NCBI GenBank assembly: GCA_964019335.1
Contig: OZ025659.1
Span: 620,001-684,000 of the forward strand
DNA: 64,000 nucleotides
Direction of reading: 5' to 3'
DNA from: Diplonema japonicum
Taxonomy: Eukaryota > Euglenozoa > Diplonemea > Diplonemida > Diplonemidae
The notes beneath the pieces are model-generated. The model saw nothing but the letters and a program-made list of their open reading frames with translations, ran no database searches and was not told the DNA's origin. The stretch's first letter is position 1. Each line of letters opens with the position of its first letter. Positions 51,999 to 61,557 of the stretch are shown here, one piece after another. The position numbers and the translations under genes were made by a program.

Positions 51999-54900
51999 AT
52001 GCCGCTATTCAAAAAAGAAAAAACCACGGCCGCAGAGGTTGAGGTCGAGCTGAAAACAGATGAGATAAGAGAGCCAATCTGCTGGTGGGTGAAGCGATCG
52101 GTAAAGGGGACCGTGAAATCACACAAGGTATTCTGGAAAATACCTGAAGGAGGCTTCGACGGCATAGAACTCTGGCAAGGCCGAGTAACCGACGGGGTGT
52201 GGCTGAGAGCAGAAGCAGAGGTAACAGGAGACGACGACGACGAGCTACAAAGACTAAGCGTGAAGATCGAGACAACCGGAAAACTACAAATCGGAAAGCT
52301 CGCACAAAGAATCGAACTCGGCTCGGGTAAATCCATCACAACCCGTCTGTCCCCCAAGAAGCACGACGAGGTACTACTCCTAACCCTCCCACTACCCATA
52401 CATGTAGTCCACCACCCTGGAACCTGCCGCCACGGCATGGTAACAATAACCATGGAAATTACATATTTCGCGCATGACACACTTCAAAGAAGGATAGAAA
52501 TATCAGGGAAAGCAGCACGAGGTCGACGGAGGTCCCGACGGCCAAAAAGTCCTGTAACATCCGTTTATGACGATGACGCCGAGTACGAATTACCCGATTT
52601 ATTTGAAGACCTCCCCGAGATTGGGATGTGTGAAGACATAGTACCACTGCCTCCTGTTCCCGTGCTAACCTCACCAGACTGCATCTCAATTGTTATTGAG
52701 TCTGTTGCTTTGACAGTGCTGCCTCATGTGGTTTTGACCAATATTATGTTATTTTTACCGCATGCTGATGTGCTTCATGTTGCGGTGTGCTGCAAGGACC
52801 TGCACAGGGTCACGTCGACGGACGAGATTTGGAAATCCGTTTATTGGCGTTACGTGCGTGAGGAGCATCGGTTGCAATGCCTTCCGGAGGAAATTTTAAG
52901 TGATGGTGTTTGTAAAGCGGTTGATCCATTCGTTGTGTTCCCAACCGGTTTGAAGGCGCGGACTTTGACAACCGTTCGGAAAAAAGTGATGAAGCGAGAG
53001 TCGGAACGACGCAGGTTTCAAAGAGAACAAAAAGCCGCAATGATCCGACGAAAACTAGAACGAATCGGGCCTGAAATCGTCGCCCCCGGGTTGGTACTCT
53101 TTGTGGTAAGCTGTCTGATCATCTCGGTCCTCATAATCTTGGACGAGAATTACCCAACACGAACCAGTACGTACAGCAGGCTTGCGGATTGCGGTGCGCT
53201 TGGGATGGCCATCATGCTGGCTTACATGACAGCCCTTGCATGTTTCAGTGCTCCAGTGAACCGTGCTGACTTCTTCATGATACTTTTTGAAGCGTGTGGG
53301 CTGGCCGGGACAGGGTTCATGATGCTTCGAAAAGGGATAGAGAACCCCTCGTATTCCTGGAAGTCCACCAGCGACCCCCTTATCGCCGGGCTCAGCCTTA
53401 CAGGTATCGTGTACATGCTAGACACCTGCAGCTATATCGCCGCCAACAGAAATCACATGGTATGCATTCACCCCATCCCCCCCCCAATTTTTTTTTTCTT
53501 TCAAAGATACGAGCCAGAGCCAGCACCTTCATCTCCATCATCTGTGCACCTATCCCGTTCACGTTGACGTTCTTTCTCGCCTCAGCCTACCTTGATTCTG
53601 GGGACTATAATTGTACAAAGATGTATGGGGAAAAAAAAAAAGAAAAAAAAACCCCCCCAGATTCTGGCCAATTCTACTGGCGGTAGGAGCGTTGTTACCG
53701 TGGCCCATCCTGATCACCATGTATTGGATTGTTTGGTGGCTTTTGCGAAGACGGACAAAGTCGTTTGTCAGATGGTTCAGAAAAGAGGTTTGTGGGGAGA
53801 AGGAAGGGGGGAAAATAACGCTCCATATTCGCTAAGTGACCCGCCCTATGTCCCAAAGGGGTTATAGGGGGGCTATAGGGGAAAGAATGTCAAAAATGCC
53901 CAAAGGCTCATTGAATTTTTTTTTTCAAAAAATCCATATGTCGAACATGAAAGAACGGTGAGTTCCAAGGAAGTTCCAAAAAGATTTTTCCAAAAAAAAA
54001 ATATTGGGGGCCAACCAAAATGACCTTGGAAGTCGCCATTTTGGGTTTTGGCCATTTTTCAATAAATTTCACTTCAATTCCTTATTCTATTCACTTCCCA
54101 GGGCCTTTGAGGGGCGTCTGGGGGTGTTTTTTGTCCCTCCTGGGTGATGTATTTTACACAAGCGTCGTTCTATGGTTGCATGCTCGAGGATGTTTTAATT
54201 TTAGAAAATAAAAAAGTCGATGGTGACCTTCTTTTTGCAACTGGGCACTTTTCCCTTTGAAAACATGGTTAACAGGGTTCGATCCCAGAAGCCAGCATCT
54301 TCCTGACCAGTAGTTCAGCCGAAAGTATTTTCGAAGGTGTAGTAGTCTAGTTGGGGGGGCTTTGCCCTGTACCTAGGCGAAGCGGGTTCAAACCCCACTC
54401 CAGCGGATTTTTTTAGGCTCACCACAGGGGACTTATTCTGTGTTTATTCATCACAGTGTTGATGGCTGAGGCGCGGCGTGAGTGTGTATCGCAGAGGATA
54501 TCTGGTGTGGAAAGAAGGGACCTACTCCACTCACTATGCAGGATGCCTGAGTAAAGATGGGGGTCAGAGTTTTGAATTCCTGTGTGGTAGAGTGGTTACT
54601 GTGCTCACCTGTCAGGCCCCCTTGTTCCAGGAGTCGCGGGTTTGAATCCCGACGCAGTGGTTTTTTCATCAGGGTTCGAACCCCACTTGTGCTGTGTTTT
54701 TTCCACCGGAGCTGCTTCATTTTGTATAGTACAAAGTAAGGCAAATCACCAAAAAAAAAAGATTTTATTACAAAAAAAAATTCCATATGTCGAACATTGG
54801 GCCCCGGACGCAAATAAATCCATTCCAGCCCTAGAAAAAGCAATTAGAAATTTTGTAGCTCTTCAAAATGCGGGTTCTGGTGGGTCACTTAGCGAATATA

Positions 54901-55123
54901 GAGCGTAAATAATTAAAAAAAAAAAAAAAAAAAACAGTTCATTCCTTGGTTCTGTGCGTACCTGCTGTATCTCGCCTTTTGCGCCTTTTTTTTCGGAATG
55001 CTTGAAGGTTTTTGCTACGCGCCGAATCTCGGAATGATCCTGCTCATCGTCTTTCTGTCAATGCTGACGTTCCTCTCCTTCGCTTTCTGGGGAAATGCTA
55101 TTCGAGAAGGCTCGTGGTGGTGA
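51999..55123 (+). CDS. F-box protein with C-terminal transmembrane domain, four exons (629 aa)
   Basis: Residues 1-155 form a beta-rich domain of arrestin-like appearance (VELKTDEIREPICWWVKRSVKGTVKSHKV... followed by strands). An F-box (LPHVVLTNIMLFLPHADVLHVAVCCKDLHRVTSTDEIWKSVYWRYV) lies near residues 240-285, suggesting it is a substrate adaptor for an SCF ubiquitin ligase. A basic coiled helix precedes at least five to seven membrane helices. Exon 1 is 51999-53459. Intron 1 is 53460-53506 (GTATGC...TCAAAG). Exon 2 is 53507-53622 (RARASTFISIICAPIPFTLT). Intron 2 is 53623-53660 (GTATGGGG, A run, CCCCCCCAG). Exon 3 is 53661-53787. Intron 3 is 53788-54937, carrying a transposon. Exon 4 is 54938-55123 (FIPWFCAYLLYLAFCAF...). 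All phases agree. A membrane-anchored F-box protein is unusual. Confidence 0.8.
53819..54905. mobile_element. TIR element with TAA target duplication (PIF/Harbinger-like, non-autonomous)
   Basis: The 24-bp termini are inverted repeats with one mismatch: the left begins CGCTCCATATTCGC, the right ends GCGAATATAGAGCG. They are flanked by TAA on both sides (53816-53818 and 54906-54908). A 3-bp TAA/TWA duplication is typical of PIF/Harbinger elements. The 1087-bp interior has no transposase frame. It contains several tRNA-like B-box motifs and a 15-bp direct repeat, CCATATGTCGAACAT, near each end. It lies wholly within an intron. Confidence 0.82.
54245..54720 (+). repeat. tRNA-like (pol III box) sequences inside the TIR element
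   Basis: Four B-box-like motifs occur here: GGGTTCGATCCC, GGGTTCAAACCCC, GGGTTTGAATCCCG and GGGTTCGAACCCC. The third is preceded at the right distance by an A-box-like TGGTAGAGTGG, and a partial acceptor stem can be drawn (about 54580-54660). The anticodon stem does not pair, so these are degenerate tRNA-derived or SINE-like sequences, not functional tRNA genes. Confidence 0.45.
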
Positions 55124-55274
55124 GAAAATAGGGGGGGGGGAGAGAACAAAAAAAATAAAAGGGAAATAAAATGGTTATCCCCTAGCCCCTTCCTTTTCCC
55201 TCCTTTTTTTTTTTTGAAATGTCTCTTTTTTTTTTTTTCGGTTCTGAAGATTATTTATGTTCAATACACACACG

Positions 55275-55306
<32 letters not shown>

Positions 55307-55782
55307 GCCTACACTTTCGTGCCCATTTCCTTTTTTATTTTCCCCTGGCGTACTCCCCCAACCTAGCGGGGGAAAATGAGAGAAGAAAAGAGAAAAAAAA
55401 GAGAAAAAAGCAACAACAAAAAAGCGAGAGAAACCTGCAAAGGCAGAAAAAAAGAAATGGAAGGAAAAAAAGAGGAAAATGGGGGGGAAAAAAAAGAAAA
55501 AAAAAAGAACTGTTATGTGCCGAAAGAGAAGTTTTTTTGCAAGAAAAAAGAGAGTCTTTGGCATTGTCTAAACAAGAGGGGAACGTACAAGAAACGGTCA
55601 GTTCCTCTTTTTCTGTTCTTTTTTTTTTTTCTTTCTCTTCTTCTTTTTTTTTTTCTATTAGTTTTTCTTTCTTTTTCTTTTTCTTTTTCTTTTTCTTTTT
55701 CTTTGCCCCCCTCTGTGTGACGCAACTGCCCTGTCTTGCTTCCTTCCTCCCACTCCCCCAGGAGAAGAAAAAAAAAATCTCA

Positions 55783-55827
<45 letters not shown>

Positions 55828-55968
55828 GTCTACGTTATTTCCTTTTTTCTTTCTTTTTTTTAGAAGAAGAAAGATTCCCCCCATCCTTCCCCATTGTCAT
55901 CCACCAAGGTGCTGCAATTCCCTATAGAGACTATGAGCAGCCAGTGGTTAGTTTTTTTGTGAGAAAAG
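55124..55968. other. Spacer with homopolymers and an R1 fragment
   Basis: No gene seen. It includes long T tracts and a TTTTTC repeat array near 55665-55705. The R1 fragment lies at 55535-55610. The ORFs here are Phe/Lys-rich translations of low complexity. Confidence 0.5.
55535..55610 (+). repeat. R1 dispersed repeat, internally deleted
   Basis: It contains TTGTCTAAACAAGAGGGGAA, then directly CAAGAAACGGTCAGTTCCTC, lacking the middle ACCCGGCACGT block of the other copies. Confidence 0.55.
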
Positions 55969-56928
55969 ATGAAAAGAAAGTCCGTGCACAGCACTCAATA
56001 CGCAATTCGCTGTAAAATAAGAATAGCACAAACAGAGGTGAGTCTCAAACTGGTGGCTGCTAACCATATAACCTACTCGAACTTCAAAGAACAAGCATGG
56101 GAAGAGGCCTTAGAACACGTTGACAATGACACCCTCAAAGCCGACAGCGCCTGCGTTGACCTGAAGCAGTACGAGATGCTGTTGGAAAGAACAGAGGACG
56201 GAAGAGAAGCTCTGCTTGCGATCAGCAACATGGGCAACACCCCATTGAAACACCAGCTTCCAAAACCTGCCCGGCTGGTCTTACAGGTTAGAAAGGAATG
56301 GACCGAAATGCAACGACTGGTAAAGGAAGAGAACCTGTCGCGAAGCGATCTGGAAAACAGCGAATCGGTGTTGTTCGATAGGATAAAGGAGACATCAACA
56401 GAGCAAACAGCTGCAGTGGAGGGCGTTGTCGGGAACAGGGAGAGAATCAGAAAGAGAAATCTTGAGTTTGAAAGATTTGCGGTACTCATGCTGGCTCAGG
56501 AGATCAACAGGCAGGAAAGAATTGAAAGAGAAGCTACCGCTGTAAAGGTCCTTCAGAGCGCCCATGCAAAACTCTGCGAATTTCTCGACACCGAATGTGA
56601 GCGGGTGTCCAAGAAGAAACGGTATCTCTTCCTCTTGTCTAAGAACCTCTCGAGGACGAACACCCTTCTGCACCAATCCCTCGGTGCGGGAACTGCGTCT
56701 CATGGTGAGTACAACAAGATCCGTACCGACCCCACACGAGAGTACACCCCCACCCCCATCCCCCACCGCTGGATGTACGATATGGTGGCAGAGAACGCCG
56801 ACTTACGCATAAAGTACAAAAAAAACCAAGAAACCGCCCACGCCGCCATCCTGAGGGACCAAGCCCGGCCTGTCGTGCTCCCACACGTTGTCACCGGTGT
56901 GAAGTCTCTTCGGGAGCTTTTAAAATGA
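55969..56928 (+). CDS. Coiled-coil protein, unknown (319 aa)
   Basis: I do not recognise this protein. It is helical and charged throughout. Coiled-coil character is strongest at residues 100-230 (RKEWTEMQRLVKEENLSRSDLENSESVLF; LEFERFAVLMLAQEINRQERIEREATAVKVLQ). A more compact C-terminal part follows (IPHRWMYDMVAENADLRIKYKK...LPHVVTGVKSLRELLK). There is no signal peptide or membrane helix. A cytoskeletal role is possible. The frame is open without introns, and third positions resemble neighbours. Confidence 0.72.
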   Translation: MKRKSVHSTQYAIRCKIRIAQTEVSLKLVAANHITYSNFKEQAWEEALEHVDNDTLKADSACVDLKQYEMLLERTEDGREALLAISNMGNTPLKHQLPKPARLVLQVRKEWTEMQRLVKEENLSRSDLENSESVLFDRIKETSTEQTAAVEGVVGNRERIRKRNLEFERFAVLMLAQEINRQERIEREATAVKVLQSAHAKLCEFLDTECERVSKKKRYLFLLSKNLSRTNTLLHQSLGAGTASHGEYNKIRTDPTREYTPTPIPHRWMYDMVAENADLRIKYKKNQETAHAAILRDQARPVVLPHVVTGVKSLRELLK

Positions 56929-57101
56929 ATGGGGGAAGAGAAAAAAAAGAAAGAGGGGGTTTCCACCCCATCCCTCCCCGCTGTAATTCTTTTTGTTTTG
57001 CCCGTCTAGTGGTCACAAGGAAGAGCGTATATATCATCAAAAATAAAAAAAGAAGGAATTGAAAAAGAGAGGGGAAAAAAGAAAAAGAAAAAGAATAAAA
57101 A

Positions 57102-58855
57102 ATGGCGACTAGGAAAGTACTATCAGCCCTTAAGGCGGTAAGAAGCACTAGCGCAAGCAAACTTGTGAACATTGAAACGGGGCCGCACACGGATGTGTTG
57201 GTGTTGGGGTGCGGGATTGCGGGGTGCACGGTGGCACTGAAGGCTGCGCGGCAGGGGCTGAAGGTCACGATGCTGACGGCGTCTGAGGACCCGCACGACT
57301 GCAACAGCTACTGGGCGCAAGGGGGGATCATCTACAGGGCACAGGACGACACACCGGAACTGCTAGCAAAGGACGTGAGGTCTGCAGGGGCAGGGATGTG
57401 TGTGGAGGATGCAGTGACAATGCTTGCCGAGGACGGCCCCCGCAGGGTGGAGGAGATTCTCATCGACGAAGCGCAGGTACCCTTTGACAGGGACGAGGAC
57501 AACGAGCTGGCATTGTGCTTGGAGGCAAACCACAACAGGCCCAGGATCATCCACTTTAAAGACCAGACAGGTGCTGCCATCACAGAGTCCATGCTGGCAA
57601 CAACCACTGCACACGAAGGCGTCACACTCGTGAAGTCCGCCATCGCCGTTGACTTGCTGAAGCACAACGACCACTGTGTGGGTGCTGTTGTCATGGACGA
57701 TATATCGGGCGCCACCTTCTCCATCCCCTCGAAAGTTACTGTCCTCGCCACGGGAGGTCTCGGTGACCTGTATGAGCACACGTCCAACCCCGAGACCGCC
57801 AGGGGCGATGGCTTCGCCATGGCCTCCCGTGCCGGGGCTGAACTGCAAAACATGGAATTCGTGCAGTTCCACCCCACCACACTTTACATCCCTGGCGAGA
57901 GAAGGTTCCTCCTCACGGAAGCCCTGCGTGGCATTGGTGCCAGGCTCATCGACAAGACGGGCCGTGCCTTTGCGGAGGAGTACCACCCCGACGGGGAGCT
58001 TGCCTGCAGGGACATCGTGTCGAGGATGATCACCTCAGAGATGTTCAAGCAGAACGAGCCGTGTATGTACCTCGACTGCACTGCCAAGGGGAAGGAGTAC
58101 CTGTACGAGAGGTTCCCTGCCATCAGCCAGCACTGCATCACGAAGGGGTTCGACATCGCGAAGGACCCGCTCCCAGTTGTCCCCGCTGCGCACTGTATGG
58201 ATTTCCAAAAGAAAAAAAAAAAGAAAAAATCCAACAGATTTCTGCGGTGGTGTGAAGACGGATCTGGAGGGAAGGACGACTCTGTCAGGGCTGTATGCCG
58301 CTGGGGAGGTACTTACCAAAAAAAAAAAGGAAAAAATCCTTCAGGTTGCGTGCACTGGGCTGCACGGTGCCAACAGGCTGGCGTCGACCTCGCTCCTTGA
58401 GGGCCTTGTGTGGGGTGCGGCCATCGTGGATAACCTTTCCATGGGTGCAGGGGCAAAGAGAGCTGCGCCTCCGGCAGATGCTGCGGCCTATGCCTTCGAG
58501 GAATTCGAGAAGGCAAGGGGGTCTCAGAACGGGGAAGTGAACGAGGCGCAAGTCACTGAGCTTTTCACCGACCTGAGGAAAGTCATGTGGGACAAGGTGG
58601 GCGTGGAAAGGACGCCTGAGAAACTTAAGGAGGCGGTATGGAGGGAGGGGAAAAAAAAAAAAAAAAAAAAACGTACAGAAGAGCGACCTCACTAAGATCC
58701 AGTCTAAAGTGGAGGAAATCTACAATGGCACCAACCTCAGCAACACCACCATTGGCGTGCGGAATGCGTGCGACACAGCGTCCCTCGTAACTGCGGCTGC
58801 TTTTGGGAACCCCGAGTCTGTGGGAACCCATTACATGAAAGCGGGGAGTGCTTGA
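57102..58855 (+). CDS. nadB: L-aspartate oxidase, four exons (543 aa)
   Basis: A flavoenzyme that oxidises L-aspartate to iminoaspartate, the first step of the aspartate route to NAD, found in bacteria and plants. The FAD-binding motif is [16 protein letters not shown] (residues ~34-49). [39 protein letters not shown] and LACRDIVSR follow in the order of the family. Three introns interrupt the C-terminal third: 58195-58237 (restores [17 protein letters not shown]), 58309-58344 (restores [16 protein letters not shown]) and 58636-58678. They have donors GTATGG, GTACTT and GTATGG, A/G-rich interiors and ends in CAG. The last exon ends THYMKAGSA, like NadB C-termini. The first 25 residues ([21 protein letters not shown]) resemble a mitochondrial presequence. 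Splicing restores a normal family length. Confidence 0.93.
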
Positions 58856-59301
58856 ATATAAAAAAAAAAAAGAAAAATACCTCTCTTCCCATCATTTTTT
58901 TTATCATTTCTTTGAACAAAAAAGAATTGTCTCCGTCCGTCTTTTTTTTTTCTTTTTTTTTTTTTCGTAGTCAGTCCCTGCCCACATAGAAAGAAGAGAT
59001 GCAGAGAAAATGGAAAAATAAAAAAGAAGAAACCACCCCCCCCCAAAAAAAACACATAGCCCAGCAACATATTAATTTTTTTTCACACAAAGTTTTTTTT
59101 CCCCATTCCCCCCCCCTCCCCCTTTTTTTTGATCTTCCGAATTTCTAAGAGAGGAGGGACCCCCTAGTACCATAGTTAGGGAAAGGATCCTTGTTTCTTT
59201 ATGGGGAGGAAATTTTAAAAAAGAAAAAAAAGTGGGGGGGGAAACAAAGTGTGTGTTTGGTCTTTTTTTTTCTGGAGAAAAAAACCCCGTCCATTTTTTT
59301 G

Positions 59302-59610
59302 TATGTTGCCTTCATCACGTTGTTCCATTTTGCTGATAGCCTCGGTCTTGCCCTTTGAGGATGTAACTGCAGGGTTAAAAATACATCAGCAATGTCACTG
59401 CCACCTACGGCAACCTCATGTGCCTCGTTGACGCACTCGAGGGCTGCGAAGATGTCTTTTGTTCCCGTGTTTTTGGATTTCTACTGGTGTCAAGAGGAGG
59501 AGACATCAACACGCGACAGCACGCTCGAAGTTTGTTCCCGTGTTTTTTTTGCGTTAGGCGATGACGCCAAGAGAATTTTCAAGTTAAGGGGAACCCTGCT
59601 GACTCCATTT
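59302..59610 (+). other. Coding-like stretch, possible small secreted gene or remnant
   Basis: An ATG at 59302 starts a signal-peptide-like sequence (MLPSSRCSILLIASVLPF). In another frame from 59387 comes NVTATYGNLMCLVDALEGCEDV, and in a third from about 59490 comes STRDSTLEVCSRVFFALGDDAKRIF. These read like real protein pieces, but the intervening GT-AG candidates are either under 30 nt or out of phase. TTGTTCCCGTGTTTTT occurs twice (about 59463 and 59533). It may be a gene with tiny introns or a decayed gene. Confidence 0.3.
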
Positions 59611-59614
59611 CAAA

Positions 59615-59652
<38 letters not shown>

Positions 59653-59731
59653 CCTTTTTGCCATTTATATATATACTTTTTCTTTTTCATTACACGTTTT
59701 TCGTCCTATCTCCCGTTCGTTCTTCTCTTGG

Positions 59732-60038
59732 CAGGGCCTCTTTTTGGCTATGACCAAGAAAAGAGAAAAAAGAAAAGAAAAAAAGAAAGGTAGTATACGC
59801 ACTGAAATGGTGCGCCTTTCTTTTCTTTTTTTTTTTAAATTTTTCTATTTTTTTTTTCCCCCTCTTTCTATTCAAAGTCAGGGCCTCTTTTTGGCTATGA
59901 CTTCCTACAATGTTCGTGTGATGGCTTTTTTGAGTAAAACGAGGGGGGGGAAAATAGAGGGAGAAAAGTCCTTCTTCAATTCCCCCCCCCCCCCCCTCCC
60001 TTCTTACTCTTTGTAACCAGGGCCTCTTTTTGGCTATG
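59732..60038 (+). repeat. Three direct repeats with AGGGCCTCTTTTTGGCTATG
   Basis: Copies start at 59732, 59879 and 60018 (each with a preceding C), spaced 147 and 139 bases. The sequence between copies is mostly low complexity and not conserved. Each copy ends in ATG. Confidence 0.75.
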
Positions 60039-60794
60039 GTTTCTCTCCTGGGACTCGTTACGGCCGATCAAAAAAATGAAAAAGTGAAATATCCCCCCCC
60101 CCCCTTTTTTTCCCGTTCCGTAAAGGGAGGCCTCAATTTCGTGGTTTCGTTTCCATTTTCTTCTACTTCACATGCATTTACAATTACAGCCCCTCCCTCC
60201 CCCATTCCCCTCCTTTTTTTTCTCTCTGCTGGTGGAGGTGTCTGTGTTTGTTTATTTTTACCCTTTTTTTTTTGAAAGGAGAGAGGGAAAGAAAAACCTC
60301 GCTTGTTCTTTCCTTTTTTTCTTAGGGGGGGTTTTTTTTGTTCTGCTGATGATTTTCTTCTTCTTTTTCCCTCCCCCCCCCTTCACCTGCTTTTTTTTGT
60401 GTGGGCCGTTGCTAACCACTTCGTTTCCTATCATAGTGCATTTCTTTTTCATTCTTTCTTATTTTCTATTACCATTTTTTTTTTGACGAATGCAAAAAAA
60501 AGAGAAAAAAAGAAAAAAAAAGGGGAAGAGAGAAAGTTTTATCAAAAAAAAAGAGAAAGCCGTGGTGGGAGGAAGAAAGAAACATGTAAAAAGGAAAAAA
60601 AAAAAAAAAAAAAAAAAGAGAGTGAGAGAGAGGGGAAAAAAAAAAAAAAAGGTGACACCGAGGATGTAATAGTAATCTCCTCAGGCGCAAAAAAGCCTTT
60701 AAAAGGGTGCCATTTTTAAAGTCTTTTTTCTTTCTTTCTTTTTTTTTTTTTTTTTTATAAAGAAAATCTTGTCCTACTATCACCCAGAAATGCT

Positions 60795-61427
60795 ATGAAG
60801 GCAAATCTAAACACGAAGAAAAACAGAGAGGCATGCTGCACATGGTACAGAGCCCGGGTCAGAGCTGGACTCGTTGGTGCACTCCGACAAAATGAAATCG
60901 AAGCTGCAGGCTTTACAGTCGACGAGTTGCTGAAAGCACTGAAAGAAGCAGGACAGCTTGAAGGCCGTGAGTCATCTGTGGGTGTACAGAAAGAAGCCTT
61001 TGCCGCAATGCTGAAGGGCGACACACATATGTGTGTGTGCCCTGTCTGTAGAGAGAACACGTTAAGTATTCACAACAAAGTGGTGCTCTGTAAGTGTGGC
61101 GTCACTCTACCATTGTCCAGCACAGTACTCTCTTCAGAAACCCTTTGCGAAAATATTAAATGGGCTCATCTTGCCCATGAGGCAAGCTGTACGGAGGAAC
61201 CTATATATCGTACCTCGTGTCTCCCAATGCCGCCCCTTCCAAGGGCTGACGAAAGAATCTTGCAGCAAATGCAAAACATCGACTCGGAAAGCACACAGGG
61301 GGTCACTGATGTGAGGGCGCTGCTTAACAACCCCAACGAGGCCCTCGCCGACACCCTTGCAACAGGAGAAGAAAGATTTCTCGTGATGTCGTGTAACACT
61401 TGCGACGCCTGCAGGGTTGTCATATGA
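60795..61427 (+). CDS. RPA-interacting protein (RPAIN/RIP) homologue
   Basis: A likely carrier of replication protein A into the nucleus. The C-terminal zinc domain is diagnostic: CPVCRENTLSIHNKVVLCKCGVTLPL pairs with the distal FLVMSCNTCDACRVVI. This matches the 'CPVC...VVVCQCG...LMSCxxCDxxxVI' pattern of RPAIN. The N-terminus (about residues 8-45, REACCTWYRARVRAGLVGALRQ) corresponds to the basic helix of the family. At 210 aa it is close to the human protein (219). A second ATG at 60790 is out of frame. In the mature fold, four Cys of the first half and two to three of the second would bind zinc. Confidence 0.85.
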   Translation: MKANLNTKKNREACCTWYRARVRAGLVGALRQNEIEAAGFTVDELLKALKEAGQLEGRESSVGVQKEAFAAMLKGDTHMCVCPVCRENTLSIHNKVVLCKCGVTLPLSSTVLSSETLCENIKWAHLAHEASCTEEPIYRTSCLPMPPLPRADERILQQMQNIDSESTQGVTDVRALLNNPNEALADTLATGEERFLVMSCNTCDACRVVI

Positions 61428-61557
61428 TCTTTTTTTTTTTTTTTTTTTTTTAAATTCATTCTTGAACACAAAAAAAAAGAAAGAAACCAATACATCAAAA
61501 GGGAGCGATCCTGTTGGGTGGTGAACGGGCGGGGGGAGGTGGGGGAAAAAAAAGAAA

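Larger units (their letters stand above)
53788..54937 (+). other. Large intron (1150 nt) of the F-box/TM gene
   Basis: The donor GTTTGTGGGG follows AGA AAA GAG. The acceptor, an A run plus CAG, precedes TTC ATT CCT TGG, and both sides encode membrane helices in matching phase. About 95% of the intron is the TIR element at 53819-54905. Without it the intron would be about 60 nt. Confidence 0.75.
58856..60794. other. 1.9-kb spacer with a triple 20-bp repeat and a coding-like patch
   Basis: Largely T, A and C tracts. Two features stand out: the coding-like patch at 59302-59610 and three copies of AGGGCCTCTTTTTGGCTATG. No complete gene can be built. Confidence 0.5.

Noticed and set aside
54580-54660. 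Functional tRNA gene
   Set aside because: A and B boxes are visible, but the anticodon stem does not pair and the acceptor stem has mismatches.
55219-55863. 214-codon open frame in the spacer
   Set aside because: It is almost entirely Phe, Lys and Arg from T and A/G tracts, with no protein-like character.
58177-58695. Separate overlapping gene downstream of the L-aspartate oxidase frame
   Set aside because: Its open frame includes intron sequence. Splicing three short introns joins it to L-aspartate oxidase with conserved motifs.
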